DNA of 64,000 bases from contig NZ_SCVC01000007.1 in assembly GCF_004297405.1 (NCBI RefSeq), forward strand, positions 1-64,000, in the 5' to 3' direction. Below are positions 55,488 to 63,787 of this stretch, piece by piece. Both the position numbers and the translations under genes were made by a program. Position 1 is the stretch's first letter, and each line of letters opens with the position of its first letter. The DNA is from Reyranella sp. Lineage in GTDB: Bacteria; Pseudomonadota; Alphaproteobacteria; Reyranellales; Reyranellaceae. The notes under the pieces are model-generated. The model worked only from the letters and a program-made list of their open reading frames with translations, searched no databases and was not told the origin of the DNA.

Positions 55488-56354
55488 TCAAGCCGCAAAA
55501 GCGATCGGCCTGGACGTCCCCTTGATCTGGGTGCGATGCATGACCCGCCTTGCCTCGCCGTTGAATGGATCGCGGCGATGCATGGTGGAGCGATTGTCCC
55601 ACATCACGAGATCGCCCAGCTTCCAGTGATGCTCGTAGACGAACTGTGGCTGCGTGACGTGCGCCCACAGCGCTTCGAGAACGGCATCTGACTCCTCGCG
55701 GGCATAGCCCTCGACATAAGAGTTGCGCCGACGCCCGAGGTAGAGCGTGGCGCGCCCGTTGGCGGGATGGCGCAGGATCGCCGGATGCCAGGCGCCCGGT
55801 GCGGCCATCGGATCATCGGTCGGGGTCACGCCTTTGCGCAGGTAGCCGCCGGAATTGTAGGTGCCGTCGTGCTTGATACGGCGGCCCTCGATCTTCTTCT
55901 TGAGATCGGCCGGCAAGGCGTCGCACGCGGCCTGCATGCCGCAGAACCACGTGTTGCCGCCGCTCGGCGGGATCTCGAGCGAGAAGAGCATCGAGGCGTC
56001 GGGCGGCGTGTCGAGATAGCTCATGTCGGTGTGCCAGACCGCTTCGCCGGCGCCCAGCGCGCCGATCGGCTCGCCCTTCTTGTCGAGCACATTCGAGACG
56101 ACATAGATGTCGGGATAGCCGGGCGGGCTGATGCGGCCGCGCTCCTGGTTGGGCGGCGGATCGAGCTCGCCGAAACGGCGGCTGAACGCCAGCAGGTCGT
56201 CGTCGCTGAGCTGCTGGCCGCGCAGCAGGATCATCGAATGGGCGTACCAGGCCTGTTCGATGGTGTTGAAATCCTGGTCGCTGAGCTTCCTGAGATCGAC
56301 TCCGAGAATCTCGGCACCGACCGCCGAGGTCACCGGACGTACCGTCACGCTCAT
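55488..56354 (-). CDS. TauD/TfdA family Fe(II)/2-oxoglutarate dioxygenase
   Basis: Non-haem iron oxygenase of 288 residues. ATG at 56352-56354 has GGAGGAAG about 6 nt upstream. The iron triad is His108 and Asp110 in VWHTDMSYLD plus His259 in NRSTMHRRD. Arg274 (VMHRTQ) would bind 2-oxoglutarate. IPPSGGNTWFCGMQAACDAL and HAPWH-like HPANGRATLYLGRRR are family features. Relatives oxidise taurine, 2,4-D, alkyl sulfates and others; the substrate is unknown. The hydrolase gene immediately upstream ends 50 nt before its start, so a shared transcript is likely. Confidence 0.93.
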   Translation of the reverse strand: MSVTVRPVTSAVGAEILGVDLRKLSDQDFNTIEQAWYAHSMILLRGQQLSDDDLLAFSRRFGELDPPPNQERGRISPPGYPDIYVVSNVLDKKGEPIGALGAGEAVWHTDMSYLDTPPDASMLFSLEIPPSGGNTWFCGMQAACDALPADLKKKIEGRRIKHDGTYNSGGYLRKGVTPTDDPMAAPGAWHPAILRHPANGRATLYLGRRRNSYVEGYAREESDAVLEALWAHVTQPQFVYEHHWKLGDLVMWDNRSTMHRRDPFNGEARRVMHRTQIKGTSRPIAFAA

Positions 56355-56403
56355 ATTTCTTCCTCCGTCTTCTCTCCAATGATCGGCCTGCCGCTCCGTG
56401 CGA

Positions 56404-57432
56404 TCAAGCACCCAGCGCCTGCGCCAGCCACTTCACGAGCGCCTCCGCGACCGTGGGCGCCAGCGGACCAACAAAGCCGGGATCGCTGGACTCCGCGACA
56501 AGCTTGAGATTGTGGCTGACCTGCGGGAAGACGATGGCCTCGCCCGGCGCGCCGCGCGTACGCAACGCGTCGATCAGCGGCTGCACATCGCCCATCGGCA
56601 CGACTTGTCGGTCGGCGCCGCCTTGCAGGACCAGGCAGGCCGTCGGGATCTCCGCCAGCACCGCGGCAGGGTCGAAGGAAAGAAGCTTCTGCAGGAACGG
56701 CCCGGCATAGGGTGGGAACAGAAGGTCGAGCTCGCGCGGCAGGCTGGCCGGCACACGGCCATTCGCCAGGATGGTCGCGATGGTATGGTCGACGGGACCG
56801 CGCAGGGCGGGCGCGTTGCGCTCGACCTGTGCACGCACGATCTCGTCGAGCTTGCGGCCGGGCGTGGCCGCCAGCACCAGCGCATGCACCTTCTTGCCCA
56901 GAGCCTTTCCTGCCGCCAGCGATAAGAGCCCGCCTTCGCTGTGGCCCAGCAGGGCAGTGGCGTAGGGCTTGATCTCGTTGTGGCGCAGCAGCTCGGCATG
57001 CGCGGCCTCGACATCGGCGACGAAATTGTCCCAGGCGAAGAAGGCTTCCTCGGCCGCCAGCGAGTCGCGGGGCCTCAGTGTCGATTGACCGATGCCGCGC
57101 TTGTCGTAGCGCAGCGAGGCGATGCCGTGGCGCCCCAGCAGTTCGGCGATCTCCTTCAGGAGATCGATGCGTTCCACCACCAATGCATTGTTGCCGTCTC
57201 GGTCCGTCGGCCCGCTGCCGGCGACCAGCACGACACCCGGCACATACTGAAGCTCGCTGATCAGTGGTAGCAGCAAGGTTCCGGCAAGCGTCACGCTGCG
57301 GCTTGCAAAGCGTACGGTCCGTTCCTTGGTTCGACCGCTTTCGTAGAATCCCTGGGACTTCCGGCGACCCTGGGCGCGTGCGGCGACAGGCGCGAGCGCA
57401 CCTGCTGCCAGCAACGCGCGACGGTGAATCAT
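56404..57432 (-). CDS. Exported alpha/beta hydrolase (serine esterase/acyltransferase-like)
   Basis: A 342-residue protein with an N-terminal leader (MIHRRALLAAGALAPVAARA) suggesting export, possibly by Tat though the RR motif is minimal. The fold marks are VVLVAGSGPTDRDGNN as oxyanion region, SLRYDKRGIGQS, nucleophile Ser in LLGHSEGGLLSL near residue 166, CLVLQGGADRQVVP with the acidic residue, and a His in FPQVSHNLKLV. This is the pattern of bacterial dienelactone-hydrolase-like proteins of unknown substrate. Its start overlaps the HIT gene stop by 4 nt. Confidence 0.88.
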   Translation of the reverse strand: MIHRRALLAAGALAPVAARAQGRRKSQGFYESGRTKERTVRFASRSVTLAGTLLLPLISELQYVPGVVLVAGSGPTDRDGNNALVVERIDLLKEIAELLGRHGIASLRYDKRGIGQSTLRPRDSLAAEEAFFAWDNFVADVEAAHAELLRHNEIKPYATALLGHSEGGLLSLAAGKALGKKVHALVLAATPGRKLDEIVRAQVERNAPALRGPVDHTIATILANGRVPASLPRELDLLFPPYAGPFLQKLLSFDPAAVLAEIPTACLVLQGGADRQVVPMGDVQPLIDALRTRGAPGEAIVFPQVSHNLKLVAESSDPGFVGPLAPTVAEALVKWLAQALGA

Positions 57433-57815
57433 TCTTCGCGGCCCGGCTTCGGCATGCTGCGCATGCCGTGGCTCATCTGCCGGCCGCCGAAGATATGGAT
57501 ATGGAAATGGAACACGAGCTGCCCGCCGTTCGGCCCGTGGTTGGCCACGATGCGATAGCCCTCGGATTCGAGCCCCAGGTCGCGCGCGACTTTCGAAACG
57601 GCACGCCAGAAGCCGGTCATCATTTCCGGCGGAGCGGTGGCGCCGAAATCCGCCTGGCTGACATACTCGCCTTTGGGGATCACCAGGACATGGACCGGCG
57701 CGAGCGGGTTGATGTCGTGAAAGGCCAGCGCGAACTCGTCCTCGTAGACTTTCTTACACGGCAGTTCGCCGCGCAGGATCCTGGCGAAGACGTTGTTGCG
57801 ATCGTAGGCGGACAT
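57429..57815 (-). CDS. HIT (histidine triad) family nucleotide-binding protein
   Basis: A 128-residue HINT-like protein that hydrolyses nucleoside phosphoramidates or adenylates. The triad His103-x-His105-x-His107 is in VFHFHIHIFGGRQ. The N-terminus NVFARILRGELPCKKVYEDE and the segment HDINPLAPVHVLVIPKGEYV are typical. It heads a small minus-strand group with the hydrolase and the dioxygenase (57815 to 55488). It diverges from the unknown gene at 57926. Confidence 0.95.
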   Translation of the reverse strand: MSAYDRNNVFARILRGELPCKKVYEDEFALAFHDINPLAPVHVLVIPKGEYVSQADFGATAPPEMMTGFWRAVSKVARDLGLESEGYRIVANHGPNGGQLVFHFHIHIFGGRQMSHGMRSMPKPGREE

Positions 57816-57925
57816 GATGAACTCCAGAGCAAGTCACTTGCGGCGAGGTCGATTGCCTTGCTCGTGCCTCATGAAGCTCCCTACACTCCGGCACGGGGAC
57901 AAACGCCTTAAACGAGGTAGTTACC

Positions 57926-58234
57926 ATGGCTGAATTCGAGAAGCGTCTAGCGTGCGTCATTGCGGCCGATGGGTCGATCGCGCGCGGCTACATGATCGAC
58001 AAGTGCGAGCTGGTCGGCGCCAACGAGTATGTGATCACATGGAAGGTGCCGCTACAGAAGGAAGCGAAGACCAACTTCTCGTGCGTGATCGGCAGTGCTG
58101 AGCAGGAGCCGGTGGAACCGGGCTTTTGCACGGTCGGACTGATGGCCGATCCAATGAAGATGCACGTCCATACTTATGACGTTACCGGCAAGCCGGCGAA
58201 GCGCCCCTTCCATTTGGCTTGCTTCCGAGACTGA
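57926..58234 (+). CDS. Unknown protein (102 aa)
   Basis: ATG at 57926 has GAGGTAG 5 nt upstream, so translation is likely. The 102 residues (MAEFEKRLACVIAADGSIAR...) carry no signal or membrane helix. The pattern is a series of beta-strands (RLACVIAADGSIARGYMID, YVITWKVPL, FSCVIGSAE, CTVGLMADPMKMHVHTYDV) with Cys residues at 10, 27 and others spaced among them. A compact beta-barrel or sandwich is plausible. I do not recognise a family. It converges with the J-domain protein gene 19 nt away. Confidence 0.65.
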   Translation: MAEFEKRLACVIAADGSIARGYMIDKCELVGANEYVITWKVPLQKEAKTNFSCVIGSAEQEPVEPGFCTVGLMADPMKMHVHTYDVTGKPAKRPFHLACFRD

Positions 58235-58253
58235 TGGCCAATTCTGGCTGTTG

Positions 58254-58973
58254 TTATTTTTTCGGCAGCCGCTTCGGGGCTGCCGAGCCGATGGCGGCAG
58301 GCTTTGTGCGCCGCCGCAAGACATCGATCAATACGTCTCGCGCCTGGTCGATCTTCGCGGCGAGATAGGGTGAGCCGCCTTCATCGGGGTCGGCCATCCG
58401 CATGAGACGTCGATGGGCGGTGTGGACGTCGGCAATCACGGCGCCGTCCGGCAGCCCGAGAACCTCCAGCGCCTCCTTCACCGTCATGTTGCTGACATTG
58501 CCTTCGTCTTCGTCGTCATCATGCGCGACGTGGCTGAGGCGACGGACCTCGGCAGGCAAAGCATTCGGCGCTGTCTGCCTGACATAGGCTTCGAGGATCG
58601 CGGCGGCGCGTGCCACAGCCTGCGGATCGGTAGCCGGTTCTTCTTCCCAGACGGGTGGCATTTCGAAGGGTCGAGGCTTTGGCCGAAAATGACTGAACAG
58701 TGTGTTCAGTGGGCCGAGGATCGCGCGCCATTTGAGAAACGTGCCGACGATCAGCATGCCCGCGCCCAACAGCATCGCGCCGACCCATTGCTCGCGAAGA
58801 AGCATCATGACGAGCAGCGGGACGCCGATAATGATCAATAACAGCAGCATCCAACGGACGGTGCGTACCATCGTCTTTGGATCGGAATGGAGAAACCAAT
58901 CGAGGAATTTGGCCGCCGTGGCCAGCACGGAGAGTCCGAGCACGATGGCGCTGATGACGACCGCGTAGTCCAT
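58254..58973 (-). CDS. Membrane-anchored J-domain-like protein with altered HPD motif
   Basis: A 239-residue protein; ATG at 58971-58973 starts MDYAVVISAIVLGLSVLATA. Hydrophobic segments lie at about 4-25, 38-58 and 62-80. The C-terminal 70 residues are J-domain-like: TVKEALEVLGLPDGAVIADV then HTAHRRLMRMADPDEGGSPY and LAAKIDQARDVLIDVL. The same layout in alphaproteobacterial DnaJ-like membrane proteins has HPD before the GGS turn; here the sequence is ADPD, so the histidine needed to stimulate DnaK is absent. It may bind DnaK without activating it, or have another role. No good ribosome site seen. Confidence 0.75.
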   Translation of the reverse strand: MDYAVVISAIVLGLSVLATAAKFLDWFLHSDPKTMVRTVRWMLLLLIIIGVPLLVMMLLREQWVGAMLLGAGMLIVGTFLKWRAILGPLNTLFSHFRPKPRPFEMPPVWEEEPATDPQAVARAAAILEAYVRQTAPNALPAEVRRLSHVAHDDDEDEGNVSNMTVKEALEVLGLPDGAVIADVHTAHRRLMRMADPDEGGSPYLAAKIDQARDVLIDVLRRRTKPAAIGSAAPKRLPKK

Positions 58974-59122
58974 TCGTCGAGTTGAGCATGCTGTAGGGCG
59001 GCGGGTCCACTGCTGTGTCGAGATCTGCGGCGCAGCATTCAACTTCCGGTATGAATCTGCACGAGGCCTCTCTAGTATCTCGCGCCGTATCACGCGCGTA
59101 GTTGATCAGGGGGAGTCGACAG

Positions 59123-60946
59123 ATGGCCAAGAAGTCCAAGACGTCGAAGACCAAGCAGGCGTCGCGTGGCGGCTCCGGCGTCAAGATCGCCAGTGAGGAA
59201 GCGGGTAGGGTTCCCGCCCGCCAAGGTGCAGTCGATGCGTTCGTGAAGCGGCGCGAAGAAGTCGCCGTCAAGGATCGCGAAGAGTTCCAGACCTATCTCA
59301 CCGCTAAAGAAGAAGCCGACGCGAAGAAGAAAGCGTCGATGCCTGCGGTGGCGGAGAAGAAGCGTGGCTTCAGCCGGCGCACGATCATCGGTGCCGCGGC
59401 CGGCACGGCCGTCGTCGCTGAAGCCGGCGTGCTCGGCTACAACATGCTGGGTGGCGGATCGGTGTCGGATCAGGGCGCCCGCCATGGCGGAGCCAACTAC
59501 ACCGAAGCTCAACGGCACAGCATCGTTCGCGAAGTCGTCGATACCCGTGCAGACGTTCGCGGCCAGAGCCTCGGCAACTGGGTTGCCCTGCTGCCGACCA
59601 AGATGGGTGGCGGCACCTACGCGATCGACCTCAATTCGAACCGGGTGATGGCGTCGATCTGGTACTGGAACTACGGTGACTACAGCCCGATCAGCCACCA
59701 TCTCTGCGCCTTTCCGAGTGCCGACCCCTATCACGGGTTCGAATTCGTCAACAGCACGCAGGGCGGCAAGAACTCACTGATCTACGGCATTCCCACCGCG
59801 ATCAACGAGCCGGCGCCGGGCACCAACATCTATCGTGTGCGCTACGACGGCACGCAGATGCAGTTGATCGAGAACGTCTCCGAGACCACCGGACTCGGCC
59901 TTGGTGTTCACGTCACGGTCAATCCCAAGGATGCGCAGTCGTATTTCGTGACCGATGGCCAGAAGGACATCGCCGCCTGCTTCGACCGCACTACCTCCAA
60001 GGTGAAGGCCGCGCTCAAGTTCGACTGGACGCCCAATGTTCCTGAGCTCCGCAACGCCTGGATCAAGGGCGGCACGCTCACGATCAAGAAGATCTATCCC
60101 GATCAGCGCACCGGGCTCTACGACTACAAGGGCACCAAGGGCAACAAGATCGATTGGGAAATGGTGCCGATGGGCGAGCTCTTCGTCGAAGAAGGTTCGC
60201 TGCCCGGCGATGCGCCACTGACGCTGACCGGCGCCGACGGCACCATCTGGCATCCCGAAGGCCGATGGGCCGCCACCGTCGTCCGCCTCTGCGGCGGCAT
60301 CTGCATCCTCGATCCGGAGAAGAACTTCGAGCCGGTGGCCTTCCTGCAGTTCAACAAGGATTCGCAGGACCAGTATCCCGTCGAGCAGATCGACAAGGAC
60401 ACCTGGCAGGTCGTCTTCGACAAAATCCACTCGCCGGGCCACGAGATCGGCTTCTCTCCCGACGGCAAGTTTCTCGTGATGATGAACAATCTCCGGGAGA
60501 ACAACTGTTCGATCTTCAGTTGCCGGGATCCGGACCCCAAGAACTGGCGCAAGGTTGCGCATGTCGAGGACCCGCTGTGGCGCGGCAAGTATCCCAATCC
60601 GTTCCACATGGTCTTCTCGATGGACAGCTCGAAGCTCTATTTGTCCATCCTGCATCCTTCGCCAGCGTTCAGCGGTATCATGGTGGTCGATACCAAGACC
60701 TGGACGATCATCAAGGAGATCCAGGGCATCGGGCCCGACCTGCAGACGCCCGCCATCACCTACGATGGCAAGTACGTGCTGACGCCGTTCAGCGGCTTCC
60801 AGCGCCAGTCGAGCGGCATCGCCGTCATCGATACCTCGACCGACACGTTGATCGGCATCCTGCCGAGCAACGGCGGCCACCACGACTGTGTGATCATCCC
60901 GACCAAGCTCGAGCACATGAAGCACACCCGCTCGTGCACGCTCTAA
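59123..60946 (+). CDS. Tat-exported NosZ-like beta-propeller, candidate copper oxidoreductase without CuA domain
   Basis: A 607-residue protein; ATG at 59123 has GGGGGAG 7 nt upstream. Residues 1-78 are Lys/Glu-rich, an unusually long n-region, then a Tat motif SRRTIIGAAAG at 84-94. The mature part is a seven-bladed-type propeller with motifs resembling nitrous-oxide reductase: His192-His193 in ISHHLCAFPS (compare CHHPH), His263 in GVHVTVN, His440 in SPGHEIGFSPDGK (compare NPHGLNTSPDGK), His495 in PFHMVFS (compare PLHTTF), and His587 in GGHHDCVII (compare PHDCILV). The NosZ GHNH ligand site is lost (LQTPAITYDG). It ends right after the HDC motif, so the cupredoxin CuA domain is missing. Thiocyanate dehydrogenase is a known propeller of this kind. 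Copper binding is inferred. Confidence 0.75.
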   Translation: MAKKSKTSKTKQASRGGSGVKIASEEAGRVPARQGAVDAFVKRREEVAVKDREEFQTYLTAKEEADAKKKASMPAVAEKKRGFSRRTIIGAAAGTAVVAEAGVLGYNMLGGGSVSDQGARHGGANYTEAQRHSIVREVVDTRADVRGQSLGNWVALLPTKMGGGTYAIDLNSNRVMASIWYWNYGDYSPISHHLCAFPSADPYHGFEFVNSTQGGKNSLIYGIPTAINEPAPGTNIYRVRYDGTQMQLIENVSETTGLGLGVHVTVNPKDAQSYFVTDGQKDIAACFDRTTSKVKAALKFDWTPNVPELRNAWIKGGTLTIKKIYPDQRTGLYDYKGTKGNKIDWEMVPMGELFVEEGSLPGDAPLTLTGADGTIWHPEGRWAATVVRLCGGICILDPEKNFEPVAFLQFNKDSQDQYPVEQIDKDTWQVVFDKIHSPGHEIGFSPDGKFLVMMNNLRENNCSIFSCRDPDPKNWRKVAHVEDPLWRGKYPNPFHMVFSMDSSKLYLSILHPSPAFSGIMVVDTKTWTIIKEIQGIGPDLQTPAITYDGKYVLTPFSGFQRQSSGIAVIDTSTDTLIGILPSNGGHHDCVIIPTKLEHMKHTRSCTL

Positions 60947-60991
60947 GCGGGCACGGCCTGGTCGTGCCCAGCATGATCGTACCTCGTGGCA

Positions 60992-62230
60992 ATGACTGCT
61001 GAACGTCGGGGCCTGCGCTGGCTGCTTGCCAGCCTGGCCTTGCAGAATCTCGGTCGGCGCAAGGCCCGCAGCTTCCTGCTGATCGCCGCGGTCGCGGTGG
61101 CGAGCGGTGTCGTCTTCACCGGCGCGACCCTGATGCGCAGCATCGACCGCAGCATGGCGGTGGGCTTCACCCGCATGGGCGCCGACATGATGGTGGTGCC
61201 GGAAGGGGCGCTGACCAACATCACCGCCGCGCTCCTGACGGTCGAGCCCACCGACTTGGTTCTCGACGCCGATCTCTTCGCCAAGGCGCAGTTGACGAGC
61301 GTGAGCCGCGCCGCGCCGCAGAAGATCGCGCGGGTCGAGCATTCCGGCATCGGCAGTCATCATGAATCGGCCGACCTGATCGGCTTCGATCCCGCTCTCG
61401 ACTTCACCATCCAACCCTGGCTGGTCGAGAAGTTGAATCGAGACCTGCAGCCAGGTGACGTGATCCTGGGCGCCGGCCGCGAGGCGCCGCTGGGCTCGCA
61501 GCTCCTGATTTTCGGCAAGCCGCACACCGTCTATGGCCGGCTCGGGAAGACGGGCGTTGGCACCCACGAGCGCGGCGTCTTCATGGCCTTCGGCACCCTC
61601 GATGCGCTGGCAATGTCCATGGGCGGTCATGGCGGCGGCTCGCCGCCGGCTGTCCTGCAGCCAGGCAAGGTGAGCGGCTTCCTCGTCGAACTCGCGCCGG
61701 GTGCGGCGCCCTTGCAGGCGCGTTTTGCGATCCTCTCGACCTTGAAGGGCGTCAAGGTCGTCACGGGCGACTCGACCATGAGCGGCATCCGACAGGGCTT
61801 GGCGGCGCTGCTCGACGGCATCCTCGCCCTGATGGTTCTGATGTTCGCCAGCACGGCGCTCATGATCTGCGTGCTGTTCTCCGCTATCGTGACCGAGCGG
61901 CGTGGCGAGTTGGGGCTTCTCAAGGCGATCGGTGCGCGGCGCTCCCAGATCGTCGGCATGATGGTCATCGAAGCCGTGATCGCCACCGGCATCGGCGGTG
62001 CGCTGGGCGTCGTGCTGGGCACTCTGGTGATGCGCTTCTACGAACGCTCGCTGGTCTACTATCTCGAAAACGTCGGTGTTCCCTTTCTCTGGCTCGATAC
62101 GCCACGCATGGTCGCCGTGGCTGTCGGCGCCATCGTCCTCGCGACTATCATCGGTGCGCTGGGGGCGCTCTATCCAGCGTGGCGTGCCAGCCGGAGCGAT
62201 CCCTACGATCTCGTGCGCGGCGAGGGCTGA
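60992..62230 (+). CDS. ABC transporter permease, FtsX/MacB-like
   Basis: Membrane subunit of 412 residues. ATG at 60992 is taken; GTG two codons earlier is possible, and no strong ribosome site is seen for either. The first membrane helix (about 25-47, ARSFLLIAAVAVASGVVFTG) is followed by a large periplasmic domain of about 220 residues, then three helices near the C-terminus (ILALMVLMFASTALMICVLF; GMMVIEAVIATGIGGALGVV; MVAVAVGAIVLATIIGALGA). GELGLLKAIGARRSQI is the FtsX signature. Such type VII ABC systems do periplasmic work or extrude substrates. It lies 45 nt after the propeller gene and 3 nt before its ATPase. Confidence 0.9.
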   Translation: MTAERRGLRWLLASLALQNLGRRKARSFLLIAAVAVASGVVFTGATLMRSIDRSMAVGFTRMGADMMVVPEGALTNITAALLTVEPTDLVLDADLFAKAQLTSVSRAAPQKIARVEHSGIGSHHESADLIGFDPALDFTIQPWLVEKLNRDLQPGDVILGAGREAPLGSQLLIFGKPHTVYGRLGKTGVGTHERGVFMAFGTLDALAMSMGGHGGGSPPAVLQPGKVSGFLVELAPGAAPLQARFAILSTLKGVKVVTGDSTMSGIRQGLAALLDGILALMVLMFASTALMICVLFSAIVTERRGELGLLKAIGARRSQIVGMMVIEAVIATGIGGALGVVLGTLVMRFYERSLVYYLENVGVPFLWLDTPRMVAVAVGAIVLATIIGALGALYPAWRASRSDPYDLVRGEG

Positions 62231-62233
62231 GAC

Positions 62234-62914
62234 ATGCTGTCCTGCCTCGGTCTGCGAAAGGATTACGTTACCGAGCGCGGCGCGGTCGCGGCCGTGGCCG
62301 GCATCGACCTCCAAGTAGCAGCCGGCCGCTTTGCCGCGATCATCGGCCGTTCGGGGTCGGGCAAGTCGTCGCTGATGGCGATGATCGGCGGCCTCAGCCG
62401 GCCATCCGCGGGTAGCGTCGTGGTCAACGGCACAGACATCTGGGACCTGACGGAGAACGAACTCGCGGCCTTCCGCAATCGCCGGATCGGCTACGTCTTC
62501 CAGTTCGCGAGCCTCCTGCCGACTTTGCGCCTGATCGACAATGTCGCCCTACCGGCGATGCTGAGCCGGGGCCCGGGCAGGAACGGCGACGCCGGCGACA
62601 CCTATGCACGCGCCTCGGCCCTCCTGGCGCAGATGGGGCTCGGCGATCACCTCGACGCCTATCCGTCGGAAGTCTCGGCCGGCGAGCAGCGCCGCGCCGT
62701 GATCGCACGCGCCCTGATCAACGATCCTGCAATGATCCTGGCCGACGAGCCGACCTCCGATCTCGACGAGCAGACCGAGATCGAGATCATGGACGAGCTG
62801 CTCGCAGTCAACCGCGAACGCGGGACGACCCTGATCCTGGTCACGCACAATCTCGCTCTGGCCGAGCAGGCGGAGCAGATCATTCACATCGCCCGCGGCG
62901 AGATCGTCGAATGA
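62234..62914 (+). CDS. ABC transporter ATP-binding protein, LolD/MacB-like
   Basis: ATPase of 226 residues paired with the FtsX-type permease. Walker A is IGRSGSGKSSLMAM, Q-loop YVFQFASLLPTLRLIDNV, Walker B MILADEPTSDLDEQT, and switch His in LILVTHNLALAEQ. The signature motif is altered to VSAGEQRRAVIARALI instead of LSGGQ. The ATG is 3 nt after the permease stop, and the stop overlaps the next start by 4 nt. It energises the transporter that serves the propeller protein, by position. Confidence 0.95.
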   Translation: MLSCLGLRKDYVTERGAVAAVAGIDLQVAAGRFAAIIGRSGSGKSSLMAMIGGLSRPSAGSVVVNGTDIWDLTENELAAFRNRRIGYVFQFASLLPTLRLIDNVALPAMLSRGPGRNGDAGDTYARASALLAQMGLGDHLDAYPSEVSAGEQRRAVIARALINDPAMILADEPTSDLDEQTEIEIMDELLAVNRERGTTLILVTHNLALAEQAEQIIHIARGEIVE

Positions 62915-63777
62915 GCAAGCGGCCGACGACTCCTGCGAAGCCCGCAGAGGCCAACAAGGATGCGTTGATCGCCGACCTGCGCCGCCAGCTTGCCGCTGCC
63001 CAGTCCGAGGCTCGGCTGCTGAAGCGCCGGCTGGAGACCGCACGTCCGGCTGATCAGCCTTCGAGCAGGGAGCAGCCGCGCGAATTGCTCGACGAGTTAC
63101 GCGCTGCCGCGCCGCGCAAGACGGCGGCACCCACGGCAAACGTCGCCGTGAAGCTCGGTCGCCGGCTGGGCTTCTGGCGTTCGCCCATGGTGGTGGGCGT
63201 CGCCGCGGTGATGCTGGCGGCCTTCGCGGTCGATGCCGGGGTCGGCTGGTACCAGGCACGCGCCCTGAAGGAAGCCCGTCAGGCGCGACTGCTGCTCGAG
63301 AACACCGCGATGCGGTCGCTCTATGTCGAGTTGAAGCGCATCGCCTACGAGCCGGACGGCAAGTCGTTCCGCATGACCCTCTTCCTGCAGAACACCAGTC
63401 CGGCCGGCCCTCTCTACGTCATGCTGAACGCCGTCGGTGTCTATGTTCAGTCGGGCATGAACTGGCTGCAGGTGCCCTCACGGCCGGCCGAGGGCGTGAC
63501 CTGGGGCGTCGTGAAGCTGGTCGACGGCTACTCCTACGACGTCGTCTTCACGCCGGAGGTCGCCAACTGGGCCGAACTGATTCCAGGCTACATGCACGTC
63601 CGCATCCAGTCGGACCTTCTGGTCAGCGAAAGGGCGCAGCCGGGCAACGACGTGGTCGAACGTCGCACACCTTTCTATGTTTACCTGAAACCGCATGGCG
63701 CCAACGACGAGGACATCAAGGCCAGGTCGCGCATGTCGGGCGTCCCGCCGATTTTCATTCCGATGCCGCCGCACTGA
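62911..63777 (+). CDS. Single-pass membrane protein of unknown function, linked to the propeller/ABC cluster
   Basis: A 288-residue protein translated from an ATG overlapping the ATPase stop. Residues about 15-45 are a likely coiled coil (LIADLRRQLAAAQSEARLLK), followed by an Ala/Pro-rich stretch. One membrane helix lies at about 94-114 (VVGVAAVMLAAFAVDAGVGW), then a periplasmic domain rich in beta strands (FRMTLFLQNTSPAGPLYVML, NAVGVYVQSGMNWLQVPS, YMHVRIQSDLLVSE). No known family recognised. Tight coupling makes it a likely third component of the transporter or an assembly factor for the propeller. Confidence 0.75.
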   Translation: MSKRPTTPAKPAEANKDALIADLRRQLAAAQSEARLLKRRLETARPADQPSSREQPRELLDELRAAAPRKTAAPTANVAVKLGRRLGFWRSPMVVGVAAVMLAAFAVDAGVGWYQARALKEARQARLLLENTAMRSLYVELKRIAYEPDGKSFRMTLFLQNTSPAGPLYVMLNAVGVYVQSGMNWLQVPSRPAEGVTWGVVKLVDGYSYDVVFTPEVANWAELIPGYMHVRIQSDLLVSERAQPGNDVVERRTPFYVYLKPHGANDEDIKARSRMSGVPPIFIPMPPH

Positions 63778-63787
63778 CGGCTGCCGA

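Noticed and set aside
59123..60946. Calling the propeller protein nitrous-oxide reductase (nosZ).
   Set aside because: The C-terminal CuA domain is missing, one CuZ ligand site is lost, and no nosR, nosD or nosL is present.
59774..62314. A very long minus-strand open frame of 846 codons opposite the propeller and permease genes.
   Set aside because: It is antisense to two well-supported genes, its composition is Arg/Ala/His/Asp-rich as expected of a GC-driven shadow frame, and it has no recognisable motif.
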